A stretch of 64,000 nt of DNA from Sulfurisoma sp963709555 (GTDB taxonomy: Bacteria > Pseudomonadota > Gammaproteobacteria > Burkholderiales > Rhodocyclaceae). A program made the position numbers and the translations under genes. Shown piece by piece: positions 44,922 to 53,912 of this stretch. Position 1 is the stretch's first letter, and each line of letters starts with the position of its first letter. The DNA lies in the NCBI GenBank assembly GCA_963709555.1, contig CAVPWR010000007.1, forward strand, positions 1 to 64,000, given 5' to 3'. The notes under the pieces are model-generated. The model ran no database searches. It had not been told where the DNA came from and saw only the letters and a list, made by a program, of their open reading frames with translations.

Positions 44922-46421
44922 CTAATCCACCGTCTGCACGAAGTAGCGCCCGATCACCATGTCGGGACTGGTCTCGAGTTCGGTCTCGGGAAACAGCCGC
45001 ACCCGCGCGCCGTCGAGCGAGAACAGCAGGCTGACCCCGTCCTCCCACGCCGCCGCCGGCAGGATCACGCGTACCGACTCGCCCTGCTGCGGTGCGTCGA
45101 GCAGGACGCCTTCGGTCTGCAGGCCGCCGGCATCGGCAACGATGGCTCGCGGCGACTTGGACAAGGTTTCGATGCCGACGGAGCCGACCGATTGACTGTC
45201 GCGGGAAAATCGCCGCACGATGCCGGCCAGCCAGTTGCTGCCGCCCTCGGGCAGCAAGCCGACCAGTGCGCCGATGCGGATCCAGTCGCTGGCGCCCTGC
45301 GTTCCGAGGGGCACCTTGGCCCCCATGCCACCGATGCTGACGTCGTCGACGACCCAGGATTCGCTTTCGCCGAATTCGTTGTGACCCTGCAACTGGTAAT
45401 GAATTTCGCTCACGCCATTGACGACCGTCAGCCGCGACTTGACGCGATGCCGCGCATCCTTGCGCATCGGCGGCGTCGGCGCCCAGCACATGGCGAGGTG
45501 ATCGAGCACGTGCAGCACCCGCTCCGGCGGATACTGGCCGCCGAGATTGACGTCGGCCGGCACGCAACCATCGCGGCCGATGCGTAGCCGCAGCTGCTCG
45601 ATGGCCTCGACCGCGGGACTCGAATTGAAGAAGCGCAGCGTCGGCGACAGTTCGGGCGCGCGCGCCAGCCGCGCCGGCGGCATGGGCCTGGCGGCATCGA
45701 CCCAATAGACGTTGTCGGGCCGCACCTCGGCCGTGAACACGAAGCGCGGCAGGAAGTGGGAGATCAGGTGCTGGGCCAGCTCGATCTCGAGTGGCAGCAG
45801 GTTGTCCATCGATGAGGCATGGAACACCAGGGCCTTGAGGTACTGGCCCTCCACGGTCGTGGCGCTGCCACCGCCGGGATAGAGCTCCAGCTCCCTGTCG
45901 GCCAGCCGCGTGGCGGCCGCTGCGAGGTAGATGCGCCCCATCATCTGCCACAGGACGTTGTCCACCGGGCCGTAGCGGAACTGCTCCCACTTCAGGCGCT
46001 GCCGCGCCGCGTGGAGCAGGCGAACGTAGAGCAGCGGCAGCGCCGGCTTCATCGCTTCGGCGCCCTTCTCGTTGGCATCGAAGCGGCGCAGGCTGTCTTC
46101 CAGGGCGGCGATCAGCGTCGCCCAGTAGTCGCGATTGGACAACCACAGCCTTTGTTCCTGAGGCCGGGTGAGCCGCGCCGAGACATACTCGCGGCCGAGC
46201 CGGCGCGAGGCCACGATGGCCGCCTCGTCGAGCTGCAGGATCAGGGCCAGCCGCTGCTCGGGCTTGAAGCCCTCGACCCCGGCCAGCGATTCGAGCAGGG
46301 CCGTGGCTTCGTCGATGGCGCCGTTCGGTTCGCGGCCGGGCAGCGCATCGAACACGCGCTTGGCTTCCTTGGGGTCGGCCAGCGGATGGTCGGGTTTCGA
46401 CGAGAAAAATGTTCCAAGCAT
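44922..46421 (-). CDS. PilZ-like domain protein of unknown function
   Basis: A 499-residue cytoplasmic protein, conserved-looking but without a named family. The first 330 residues are mostly helical (LFAALPGREPNGAID-like opening FDALPGREPNGAIDEA, then YVRLLHAARQRLKWEQFRYGP). The C-terminal 150 residues resemble PilZ: RVKSR fits RxxxR and, 28 residues on, DDVSIGGMGAKV fits [DN]xSxxG, then beta strands (WIRIGALVGLLPEGG, AGIVRRFSRDSQ). If these bind c-di-GMP this may link to MshE control. Monocistronic, minus strand. Confidence 0.65.
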   Translation of the reverse strand: MLGTFFSSKPDHPLADPKEAKRVFDALPGREPNGAIDEATALLESLAGVEGFKPEQRLALILQLDEAAIVASRRLGREYVSARLTRPQEQRLWLSNRDYWATLIAALEDSLRRFDANEKGAEAMKPALPLLYVRLLHAARQRLKWEQFRYGPVDNVLWQMMGRIYLAAAATRLADRELELYPGGGSATTVEGQYLKALVFHASSMDNLLPLEIELAQHLISHFLPRFVFTAEVRPDNVYWVDAARPMPPARLARAPELSPTLRFFNSSPAVEAIEQLRLRIGRDGCVPADVNLGGQYPPERVLHVLDHLAMCWAPTPPMRKDARHRVKSRLTVVNGVSEIHYQLQGHNEFGESESWVVDDVSIGGMGAKVPLGTQGASDWIRIGALVGLLPEGGSNWLAGIVRRFSRDSQSVGSVGIETLSKSPRAIVADAGGLQTEGVLLDAPQQGESVRVILPAAAWEDGVSLLFSLDGARVRLFPETELETSPDMVIGRYFVQTVD

Positions 46422-46485
46422 CAGGCTGCCACCGCGTAAGGAATTCGTAAGGAAGCCCGAAGCTTAAACGAAAGCCGGCCTGCCG

Positions 46486-47957
46486 TCAGGGTTTCCGGCG
46501 CAGCCAGCGCTCAACGAAGGTCGCGCCCCAGGCCACGCCGAAGCCGGTGAGGTCGGACGCCGTCGCGCCTAGCCCGCCGCTGCAGCTCGAGGCCGACAGG
46601 TCCATGTGCAGCCAGGGCAAATCGTTGGTGAAACGCTTGAGGAAGCGCGCCGCGAGGATGTGGTCGGCCTCGCCGTCGAGCGTGCATTGCTTGATGTCGG
46701 CGACCTTGGAGTCGAGCGCCGGCTCGTAGTCGGCGTCGAGCGGGAAGGCGCAGACGCGCTCGCCGCTGGCACGGCCGGCCTCGACCGCCAGTGCGCCAAG
46801 CTCATCGCTGCTGGCGAAGATTCCCGAATAGCGGCTGCCCAGCGCGTAGTGCATGCTGCCGGTGAGCGTGGCGAAATCGACGATGAGGTCGGCGCTTCTG
46901 CGGGCTTCGCCGCCAATGCGAGGGTATCGGCCAGCACCAGCCGGCCTTCGGCGTCGGTGTGCACGATCTCGATGGTGCTGCCGTCAAGGGCAGTGACGAT
47001 GTCGCCCTGGATGTAGGCCTCGGGCGAGAGGTGGTTCTCGGCGATGGCCAGCCAGCAGTCGACGGCCACCGGCAGCTTGAGATCGGCGAGGGCCTGAGTC
47101 AGCGCCAGCGCCACGGCCGAGCCGTTCATGTCCTCGTGCATGCCGGCCATGTATTTCGCCGGCTTCAGGTTGTGGCCGCCGGTGTCGAAGCAGATGCCCT
47201 TGCCGACCAGCGCAATGTGCCGCTTCGCTCCCTTGGGTCGGTGCGACAGATGCACGATGGCGGCATCCTCGTGGCCGGAACCCTGCGCCACCGCGCAGAA
47301 GGCGCCGGCGCCCATTTTCTTCAGGCGCTTGAAGTCGTACTCCTCGATCTTCCAGCCCTGCGCGCGGGCCAGGGCACGCACGCGCTTGCGGTAGGCGGCG
47401 GGCGGCAGCGCGTTGGGCGGCAGGGCAGTGAGCTCGCGCGCCAGGGTGTTGGCCGCGGCGAGCGAGCTCACCGCCGAAAAGTTATGCGCAGCGGTATCCA
47501 CTGGGACGGCGCTGGCGACACGGCGGTCGGCGATGCGCAATTCCTGCAGCGGCTGCGCCGGCTTCTTCTTCTGCGCCGGCAGCGGCACGGCATTGAGCAG
47601 CGCGACATAGGCCGCATCGCGCACGGCATCTTCGGGCACATCGAGCGGGACGATGGCCAGTTCGCGCGGGTTCTCGTCGAGCAGCAGCATCACCGCCTTG
47701 CGCAGCGCGGTCAGCCGCTCGAAGCGCGGCGCGGCGGCATCGACCATGACGCAGGCGGCGCGGCGGCCGTCGGCGAGATCCAGCGCCTGCGGCGACTTCG
47801 CCAGCTCGGCGGCCTTGAGGTCGCGGCGCTTGAGCACCGCCTGCCACAGCGCCCGCTCGGGCAGCGCGGCGGGCAGGGCCTTGGCGGCGGGCAGCAGGTA
47901 CAGGGTATGGGTCGTGTCGCGCGCGGCGGCGTCGCAGGTGAGCCGGGGAGCCTTCAT
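46486..47957 (-). CDS. Leucyl aminopeptidase family protein (M17), one frame break
   Basis: About 490 codons. N-terminal domain with low similarity, catalytic domain with VGKGICFDTGGHNLKP (metal lysine and aspartate), GMHEDMNGSAVALAL, ENHLSPEAYIQGDIVTALDGSTIEI, HTDAEGRLVLADTL and, after a break near 46900, DFATLTGSMHYALGSRYSGIF and the C-terminal DLTGFGVAWGATF. Cuts N-terminal residues from peptides with two metal ions. Somewhat diverged from PepA, more like PepB or the short M17 group. Divergent from thyA across 67 bases. Confidence 0.82.
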
Positions 47958-48024
47958 CGTTGTTCCTTTAGAATGGTCGGGCGATTATAGACAGCCCCCA
48001 AAGACAGCCCGATTCAGCCTCCCC

Positions 48025-48819
48025 ATGCGACAGTACCTCGACCTGATGCGCCACGTGCTCGAGCACGGCAACGTGAAATCCGACCGTACCGGCACCGGCA
48101 CGCGCTCGGTATTCGGCTGGCAGATGCGCTTCGATCTCGCCGCCGGCTTTCCGATGCTCACCACCAAGAAGCTGCACCTGCGCTCGATCATCCACGAACT
48201 GCTGTGGTTCCTCAAGGGCGACACCAACATCGGCTACCTCAAGGACAACGGGGTCCGCATCTGGGACGAGTGGGCCGACGCGAACGGCGACCTGGGGCCG
48301 GTGTATGGCCACCAGTGGCGCCACTGGCCGGCGCGCGACGGGGGCGAGATCGACCAGATCGTGCATCTGGTCGAGGGCCTGAAGAAGAATCCCGATTCGC
48401 GCCGCCACCTGGTCACGGCCTGGAACCCGGCCGACGTCGACCGCATGGCGCTGCCGCCCTGCCATGCGCTGTTCCAGTTCTACGTCGCCGACGGCAAGCT
48501 CTCCTGCCAGCTCTACCAGCGCAGCGCCGACATCTTCCTCGGCGTGCCCTTCAACATCGCCTCCTACGCCCTGCTGACGCTGATGCTGGCGCAGGTCGTC
48601 GGCCTCAGGCCCGGCGATTTCGTGCATACCCTCGGCGACGCCCACCTCTACTCGAATCATCTCGAGCAGGCGCAGCTGCAGCTCGCGCGCGAGCCGCGCG
48701 CGCTGCCGACGCTGCGCCTCAATCCGGCGGTAACCGATCTCTTCGCCTTCCGCTTCGAGGACTTCACCCTCGAAGGCTACGACCCGCACCCGCACATTTC
48801 CGCCCCGGTCGCTGTATGA
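48025..48819 (+). CDS. thyA: Thymidylate synthase ThyA
   Basis: A 264-residue enzyme, the exact usual length, turning dUMP and methylene-tetrahydrofolate into dTMP. Motifs: SDRTGTGTRSVFGWQMRFDL, LTTKKLHLRSIIHELLWFLKG, catalytic cysteine in LPPCHALFQFYVADGKLSC, QRSADIFLGVPFNIASYALL, and C-terminal HISAPVAV. Start at 48025 (MRQYLDLMRHVL). Followed by glk with a 4-base overlap, while folA, its common neighbour, is about 15 kb downstream. Confidence 0.97.
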   Translation: MRQYLDLMRHVLEHGNVKSDRTGTGTRSVFGWQMRFDLAAGFPMLTTKKLHLRSIIHELLWFLKGDTNIGYLKDNGVRIWDEWADANGDLGPVYGHQWRHWPARDGGEIDQIVHLVEGLKKNPDSRRHLVTAWNPADVDRMALPPCHALFQFYVADGKLSCQLYQRSADIFLGVPFNIASYALLTLMLAQVVGLRPGDFVHTLGDAHLYSNHLEQAQLQLAREPRALPTLRLNPAVTDLFAFRFEDFTLEGYDPHPHISAPVAV

Positions 48820-49751
48820 GGCTCTGCGGCGACATCGGCGGCACCAAGGTATTGCTGGCTCTGGTCGATGACGCGGGCGACATCAGCGGTGAGCGCCGTC
48901 TCGCCAGCGCCGACTTTTCCACGTTCAACTCGTTGCTCGGCGAGTTCCTGCGCGGCGCCGGGGCGAACATCAGCGGCGGCTGCCTCGCGCTGGCCGGCCC
49001 GGTGGCCGACGACGGCCGCTCGGCGAAAATCACCAACCTGCCATGGACCATCGATGCCGCGGCGCTCGAGCGCGAGTTCGCCATCGGCCCGGGGCGGCTG
49101 ACGCTGGTCAACGACTTCGCCGGCGCGGCGATGGGCGTCACCGTCGCCGGTCCTGAAGACCTCGTGACGCTGCAGGCCGGGGCGCCGGACCCCGCCGGCG
49201 TCAAGCTGGTCGTCGGCGCCGGCACCGGCATGGGCATGGCCGTGCTGATCCCGGAGGGCGGCAGTTTCCGCGTGCTGCCGAGCGAAGGCGGCCACGTCGG
49301 CTTCGCCCCCGCAGATGAAGCGCAGACGCGAATCTGGTCCGCCCTGATGGAGGAGCATGGCCGCGTGACCTGCGAGCGGGTGATCTCGGGTCCGGGCCTG
49401 GCAGCGATCCACCGGGTGCTCGCCGGCGAGCGGCTCGAAGCGGCCGCCGTCAGCGAGCGGGCACTGGCCGGCGATGCCGGGGCCCTGCGCTCGGTCGACG
49501 TCTTCCTCTCCGCCTACGGGGCCTTCGCCGGGGACATGGCGATGGCGGTGATGGCGCGTGGCGGCGTCTATCTCGCCGGCGGCATCGCCGCAAAACTGCT
49601 GCCGCTGCTGCGCTCCGGCACCTTCCTTGCCGCCTTCAACGCCAAGGCCGAGCATGCGGCGCTGGTCTCGCGCATGGCCGTGCATGTGGCGACCGATCCG
49701 CTGCTCGGGCTGCGCGGCGCGGCGCGCCTCGCTCTGCACAATTCAGGTTGA
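48816..49751 (+). CDS. glk: Glucokinase Glk
   Basis: A 311-residue ATP-dependent glucokinase. N-terminal phosphate loop CGDIGGTKVLLALVDD, catalytic aspartate in LTLVNDFAGAAMG, adenosine region GAGTGMGMAVL and SEGGHVGFAP. It supplies glucose-6-phosphate for the nearby pgi and glycogen genes. An exact copy of the intragenic motif encodes RRLASADFS early in the gene. ATG overlaps the thyA stop. Confidence 0.92.
   Translation: MRLCGDIGGTKVLLALVDDAGDISGERRLASADFSTFNSLLGEFLRGAGANISGGCLALAGPVADDGRSAKITNLPWTIDAAALEREFAIGPGRLTLVNDFAGAAMGVTVAGPEDLVTLQAGAPDPAGVKLVVGAGTGMGMAVLIPEGGSFRVLPSEGGHVGFAPADEAQTRIWSALMEEHGRVTCERVISGPGLAAIHRVLAGERLEAAAVSERALAGDAGALRSVDVFLSAYGAFAGDMAMAVMARGGVYLAGGIAAKLLPLLRSGTFLAAFNAKAEHAALVSRMAVHVATDPLLGLRGAARLALHNSG
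48896..48918 (+). repeat. Intragenic repeat motif, copy in glk
   Basis: CCGTCT plus CGCCAGCGCCGACTTTT, exact consensus, encoding RRLASADF. Confidence 0.7.
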
Positions 49752-49868
49752 TTCAGCTGTTTGGCCACTGAAATAGCGCGGAAATGTCGATCGGCTAAAG
49801 TAGAATGCCGATCGGCAACAAAAATAACAAAAATCAAATCGATAACCCACGACTCAGGAGTCAGCAGC

Positions 49869-50267
49869 ATGGCAACCAGCACCAGCAAGACCAAGGCCCC
49901 GGCGAAAGCCCCGGCCAAAAGCACGAGCAGCAAGACCGCCGCCAAGCCCGTGAAAACGGTGAAGGCCGCCGCGCCGAAGACCGCAACGGCCAAGGCTGCG
50001 CCCGCCAAGGCGGCAGCCCCCAAGACCACGGCAGCGAAGCCTGCGGCCAAGCCGGTCGCCGCCAAGCCCAAGGCTGCAACCAAGACGAGCAAGGCAGTCA
50101 CGGTGCGTTCTGCCGTAGCGCCCGATCAGCGCAGCTTCTACATCGAAGTTGCCGCCTACTACATCGCCGAACGGCGCGGCTTCCACGGCGGCAGCGAACT
50201 CGCCGACTGGGCTCAGGCCGAAAAGGAAATCGACGAACTGCTGGCGTCGGGCCGCATCAACCCCTAG
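49869..50267 (+). CDS. Lys/Ala-rich DUF2934 protein (histone H1-like N-terminus)
   Basis: A 132-residue protein. The first 85 residues are a low-complexity basic tail of KAPAK, KTAAKP and KAAAPK repeats, similar in composition to bacterial histone H1-like proteins, and likely disordered and nucleic-acid binding. The C-terminal 40 residues (IEVAAYYIAERRGFHGGS, WAQAEKEIDELLA) match DUF2934, a short helical domain of unknown function. Upstream 49752-49868 is AT-rich with a GGAG before the start, and probably holds its promoter. Role unknown. Confidence 0.75.
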   Translation: MATSTSKTKAPAKAPAKSTSSKTAAKPVKTVKAAAPKTATAKAAPAKAAAPKTTAAKPAAKPVAAKPKAATKTSKAVTVRSAVAPDQRSFYIEVAAYYIAERRGFHGGSELADWAQAEKEIDELLASGRINP

Positions 50268-50276
50268 CCTGCCGCC

Positions 50277-50353
50277 GGGCCGCCCCCCGCAGGGGCAGCT
50301 TCCGCAAGGGGCTTCGCCCCCGGCAATGCCGGGGACAAAACCGCAGTGGCTGC
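50277..50353 (-). repeat. Intergenic GC-rich palindromic repeat, copy B
   Basis: Between the DUF2934 gene and glgB. Minus-strand orientation: GTCCCCGGCATTGCCGGGG hairpin, GGGGCGAAGCCCC hairpin, then GGGGGGCGGCCCGGCGG. The hairpins could also act as a weak terminator for the two converging genes. Confidence 0.5.
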
Positions 50354-50361
50354 GGGTGAGC

Positions 50362-52527
50362 TTATTGACGCGCGAGAATCACGCCTCCGAGCGGAGGTAG
50401 CGTCAGTTCGATCGAAGCCGGCCGCCCCATCCAGGAGTGCGGCCGGGCCTGCAGCAGGCCGTTGTTGCCGACATCGCTGCCGCCGTAATGGCGGGAATCG
50501 CTGTTGAGCAACTCGCGATACGCGCCGCCCTCGGGCACGCCGAGCCGGTAGCCCTTGCGCGGCACGGGGGTGAAGTTGAGCACGACGACCACGAAGCTGC
50601 CGTCCCGCGCATGGCGCAGCCAGCTCACCACCGACTGTTCGACATCGTGGCAATCGATCCAGGAAAAACCGGCGTGCTCGAAATCGAGATCGTGCAGCGC
50701 CGGCGTCGCGGCGTAGAGACGGTTGAGGTCGCCAGCCAGCCGCTGCATGCCGGCGTGCGGTTCAAACTCCAGCAGGTTCCACGCCAGTTCGCCCTTTTCG
50801 GTCCATTCCCACGGCTGGCCGAGCTCTATGCCCATGAAGGTCAGCTTTTTGCCCGAGGCCGCCGCCTGATAGGTCAGCAGCAGGCGCTGGTTGGCGAAGC
50901 GCTGCCATTCGTCGCCCGGCATCTTGCCGAGCAGCGAGCCCTTGCCGTGCACCACCTCGTCGTGCGAGAAGGGCAGCACGAAGTTTTCGGTATAGGCGTA
51001 GAGCTGGCCGAAGGTCAGCCGTTCGTGGTGGTAGCGGCGGTGGATGGGTTCCTTGCTCATGTAGTCGAGCGTGTCGTTCATCCAGCCCATGTTCCACTTC
51101 ATCGAGAAGCCGAGGCCGCCGAGATACACCGGGCGCGACACCATCGGCCAGGCCGTCGATTCCTCGGCAATGGTCAGCGCGCCGGGAAATTCGCGGTGCA
51201 CCATCTCGTTCATCTCGCGCAGGAAGGCGATGGCTTCGAGGTTCTCGCGGCCGCCGTACTTGTTGGGCAGCCACTCGCCGGCCTTGCGCGAGTAGTCGAG
51301 ATAGATCATGGAGGCGACGGCATCGACCCGCAGGCCGTCGGCGTGGAACTCGCGCAGCCAGTAGTCGGCCGAGGACAGCAGGAAGCTCTTCACCTCGTTG
51401 CGACCGTAATTGAAGATGTGCGTACCCCAATCCTGATGCACGCCGAGGCGCGGGTCCTCGTGCTCGAAGAGCGCGGTACCGTCGAAATGGGCCAGCGCCC
51501 AGTCGTCCATGGGGAAATGGCCCGGCACCCAGTCGAGCAGCACGCCGATGCCGGCCTGGTGACATTCGTCGATGAGAAAACGCAGGTCGTCGGGCGTACC
51601 GAAGCGCGAACTCGGCGCGAAATAGCCGGTGCACTGGTAACCCCACGATTCGTCGAGGGGATGCTCCATCACCGGCATCAGCTCGATGTGGGTGTAGCCG
51701 AGGTCCTTGACGTAGGGCACCAGACGTTCGGCCATCTCGAGGTAGCTGTAGAAACGGCCGTCGGGATGGCGCATCCACGAGCCGGGATGCAGCTCGTAGG
51801 TTGACATCGGCGCATGCTGCCAGTCCCACTTGGCACGCTGTTCGAGCCAGGCGGCGTCCTTCCAGGCGTAGGCGGAAGCGGCCGTGACGCGCGCCGCCGT
51901 CGCCGGCCGCCGCTCGTAGCAGCGCGCGTAGGGGTCGGTCTTGGTCAGCACCGCACCGCTGTTGCGGTTGCGGATCTCGAACTTGTAGAGCGTGCCCGCC
52001 GGCACGCCCGGCATGAAAAGTTCCCAGGCGCCCGAGGCGCCGAGCGAACACATGGGATGGGTGCGGCCATCCCAGCGGTTGAATTCGCCGACCAGCGACA
52101 CGCGCCCGGCATTCGGCGCCCAGACGCGGAAGGTCGTGCCCGACACCCCGTCGCGGGTTTCGGGCAGGGCACCGAGCAGGCGGTAGCTTTGATAATTGGT
52201 GCCTTCGCTGAAGAAATAGAGACCCTGCTCGACCGGCCGCGGCGGAAAGGCGTAGGGGTCGATGCACTCGAAGACATGACCGCCTTCGTCGATCTTCAGC
52301 CGCGCCGGAGATGCGTCGGCCACATCGCCCGACCATTCGAAAATGTCGGTCTTGGCGACACGCTTCAGCGGCCGCCACTCGCCGTCGACCTGCGCCGCCA
52401 CCGCCGTGGCGTGAGGACGGAATACCCGCAAACGCCATCCCTTCCCATCACGGTGCCAGCCCAGAATGCTGAAGGGGTCGTGCTCGCGGGCTTCGATTAG
52501 CGGTCGCAGAGAAGCGTCAATCATCAT
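50362..52527 (-). CDS. glgB: 1,4-alpha-glucan branching enzyme GlgB
   Basis: A 721-residue GH13 enzyme making alpha-1,6 branches. An N-terminal and a second CBM48-like domain (DPFSILGWHRDGKGW and GTTFRVWAPNAGRVSLVGEFN) precede the barrel: YELHPGSWMRHPDG, catalytic aspartate in LRVDAVASMIYLDY, glutamate in IAEESTAWP, and FSHDEVVHGKGS. Starts at ATG 52527 (or 52524). Divergent from glgC with only 50 bases between them, so the two genes probably share control. Confidence 0.96.
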   Translation of the reverse strand: MMIDASLRPLIEAREHDPFSILGWHRDGKGWRLRVFRPHATAVAAQVDGEWRPLKRVAKTDIFEWSGDVADASPARLKIDEGGHVFECIDPYAFPPRPVEQGLYFFSEGTNYQSYRLLGALPETRDGVSGTTFRVWAPNAGRVSLVGEFNRWDGRTHPMCSLGASGAWELFMPGVPAGTLYKFEIRNRNSGAVLTKTDPYARCYERRPATAARVTAASAYAWKDAAWLEQRAKWDWQHAPMSTYELHPGSWMRHPDGRFYSYLEMAERLVPYVKDLGYTHIELMPVMEHPLDESWGYQCTGYFAPSSRFGTPDDLRFLIDECHQAGIGVLLDWVPGHFPMDDWALAHFDGTALFEHEDPRLGVHQDWGTHIFNYGRNEVKSFLLSSADYWLREFHADGLRVDAVASMIYLDYSRKAGEWLPNKYGGRENLEAIAFLREMNEMVHREFPGALTIAEESTAWPMVSRPVYLGGLGFSMKWNMGWMNDTLDYMSKEPIHRRYHHERLTFGQLYAYTENFVLPFSHDEVVHGKGSLLGKMPGDEWQRFANQRLLLTYQAAASGKKLTFMGIELGQPWEWTEKGELAWNLLEFEPHAGMQRLAGDLNRLYAATPALHDLDFEHAGFSWIDCHDVEQSVVSWLRHARDGSFVVVVLNFTPVPRKGYRLGVPEGGAYRELLNSDSRHYGGSDVGNNGLLQARPHSWMGRPASIELTLPPLGGVILARQ

Positions 52528-52558
52528 AGAATCCCTATAAAGACTGTAGTCATTCTAT
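52526..52558. promoter_or_regulatory. Inverted repeat in the glgB/glgC divergent promoter region
   Basis: ATAGAAT (52526-52532) and ATTCTAT (52552-52558) form a perfect 7-base inverted repeat 19 bases apart in an AT-rich 50-base gap. The gap must hold both promoters; TATAAA and TATACC are candidate -10 elements. Possibly an operator shared by both genes. Confidence 0.4.
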
Positions 52559-52577
52559 ACCCACGGGGAGACAGACC

Positions 52578-53881
52578 ATGCAACAAGAACTGCTCAATGA
52601 TCCCACCATCGCCCAAGGCCGCTTCGTCAGCCAGCTGACGCGCAATACCATCGCCTTCGTGCTGGCCGGCGGCCGCGGCAGCCGGCTGATGCAGCTCACC
52701 GACTGGCGCAGCAAGCCGGCGGTGCCCTTCGGCGGCAAGTTCCGCATCCTCGACTTCACCCTGTCGAACTGCGTCAATTCCGGCATCCGCCGCATCGGCG
52801 TGGCAACACAGTACAAGGCGCAGAGCCTGATCCGCCACCTGCAGCGCGGCTGGAGCTTCCTCGACGGCCGCTTCCGCGAGGCCATCGACCTGCTGCCGGC
52901 GCAGCAGCAGATCAACGAGGACTGGTACCTCGGCACCGCCAACGCGGTGTTCCAGAACATGGGCCTGATGCGGCGCAATGCGCCGAAGTACGTGATCATC
53001 CTGTCGGGCGACCACATCTACAAGATGGACTACGGCAAGATGCTGGCGCAGCACGTGCAGCGCGGCGCCGACATGTCGATCGCCTGCATCGACGTGCCGA
53101 TCAAGGAGGCGACCGGCTTCGGCGTCATGCACGTAGACGAACACAGCCGCGTCATCGACTTCGTCGAGAAGCCCGCCGCACCCGCCCTGCATTCCGGGCG
53201 AGCCGGACCGCGCCCTGGCCAGCATGGGCATCTACGTCTTCAACGCCGAGTTCCTCTACGAGCAGCTGATCCGCGACGCCGACACGCCGGGCTCGAGCCA
53301 CGACTTCGGCAAGGACATCATTCCCCACTGCGTCAAGCGCTACCAGATCTTCGCCCACAATTTCGCCGGCAGCTGCGTCGGCTGCGGCGCCGGGCGAGCG
53401 CCCCTACTGGCGCGACGTCGGCACCATCGACGCCTACTGGGAAGCCAACATGGAACTGACCAAGGTGACGCCCGAGCTCGACCTCTACGACCAGGACTGG
53501 CCGATCTGGACCTACCAGGAGCAGCAGCCGCCGGCCAAGTTCGTCTTCGACAGCGAAGGCCGCCGCGGCATGGCCATCGACTCGCTGGTGTCCGGCGGCG
53601 ACATCATCAGCGGCTCCACGGTGCACCGTTCGCTGCTGTTCTCCAACGTCCATGTGCATAGCTTCGCCACGGTCGAGGACTCGGTGATCCTGCCCAAGGT
53701 CAACATCGGCCAGGGCGCGAAGCTGAGGAAAACGGTGATCGACAAGAACTGCAAGATCCCGCCCGGCATGATCATCGGCTACGACCCCGTCGAGGACAGC
53801 AAGCGCTTCCACGTTTCCGAAGGCGGCGTCACCCTGGTCACGCCGGAGATGCTCGACCAGCACATCCACCAACTGCGCTAA
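52578..53881 (+). CDS. glgC: Glucose-1-phosphate adenylyltransferase GlgC, two compensating frame breaks
   Basis: About 434 codons making ADP-glucose, the committed step of glycogen synthesis. N-terminal FVLAGGRGSRLMQLTDWRSKPAVPFGGKFRI (in parts), LSGDHIYKMDYGKML, substrate lysine region IDFVEKP, PYWRDVGTIDAYWEANMEL and a C-terminal left-handed beta-helix (GSTVHRSLLFSNVHVHSFATV). Frame breaks near 53185 and 53390, both next to CCGGGCGAGC, compensate each other; the second is explained by one extra G. RBS GGGGAG. Allosteric control by sugar phosphates expected for the family. Confidence 0.9.
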
Positions 53882-53912
53882 ACGCTCCGCGCAGCAAATA
53901 TTCATCCTGGCC

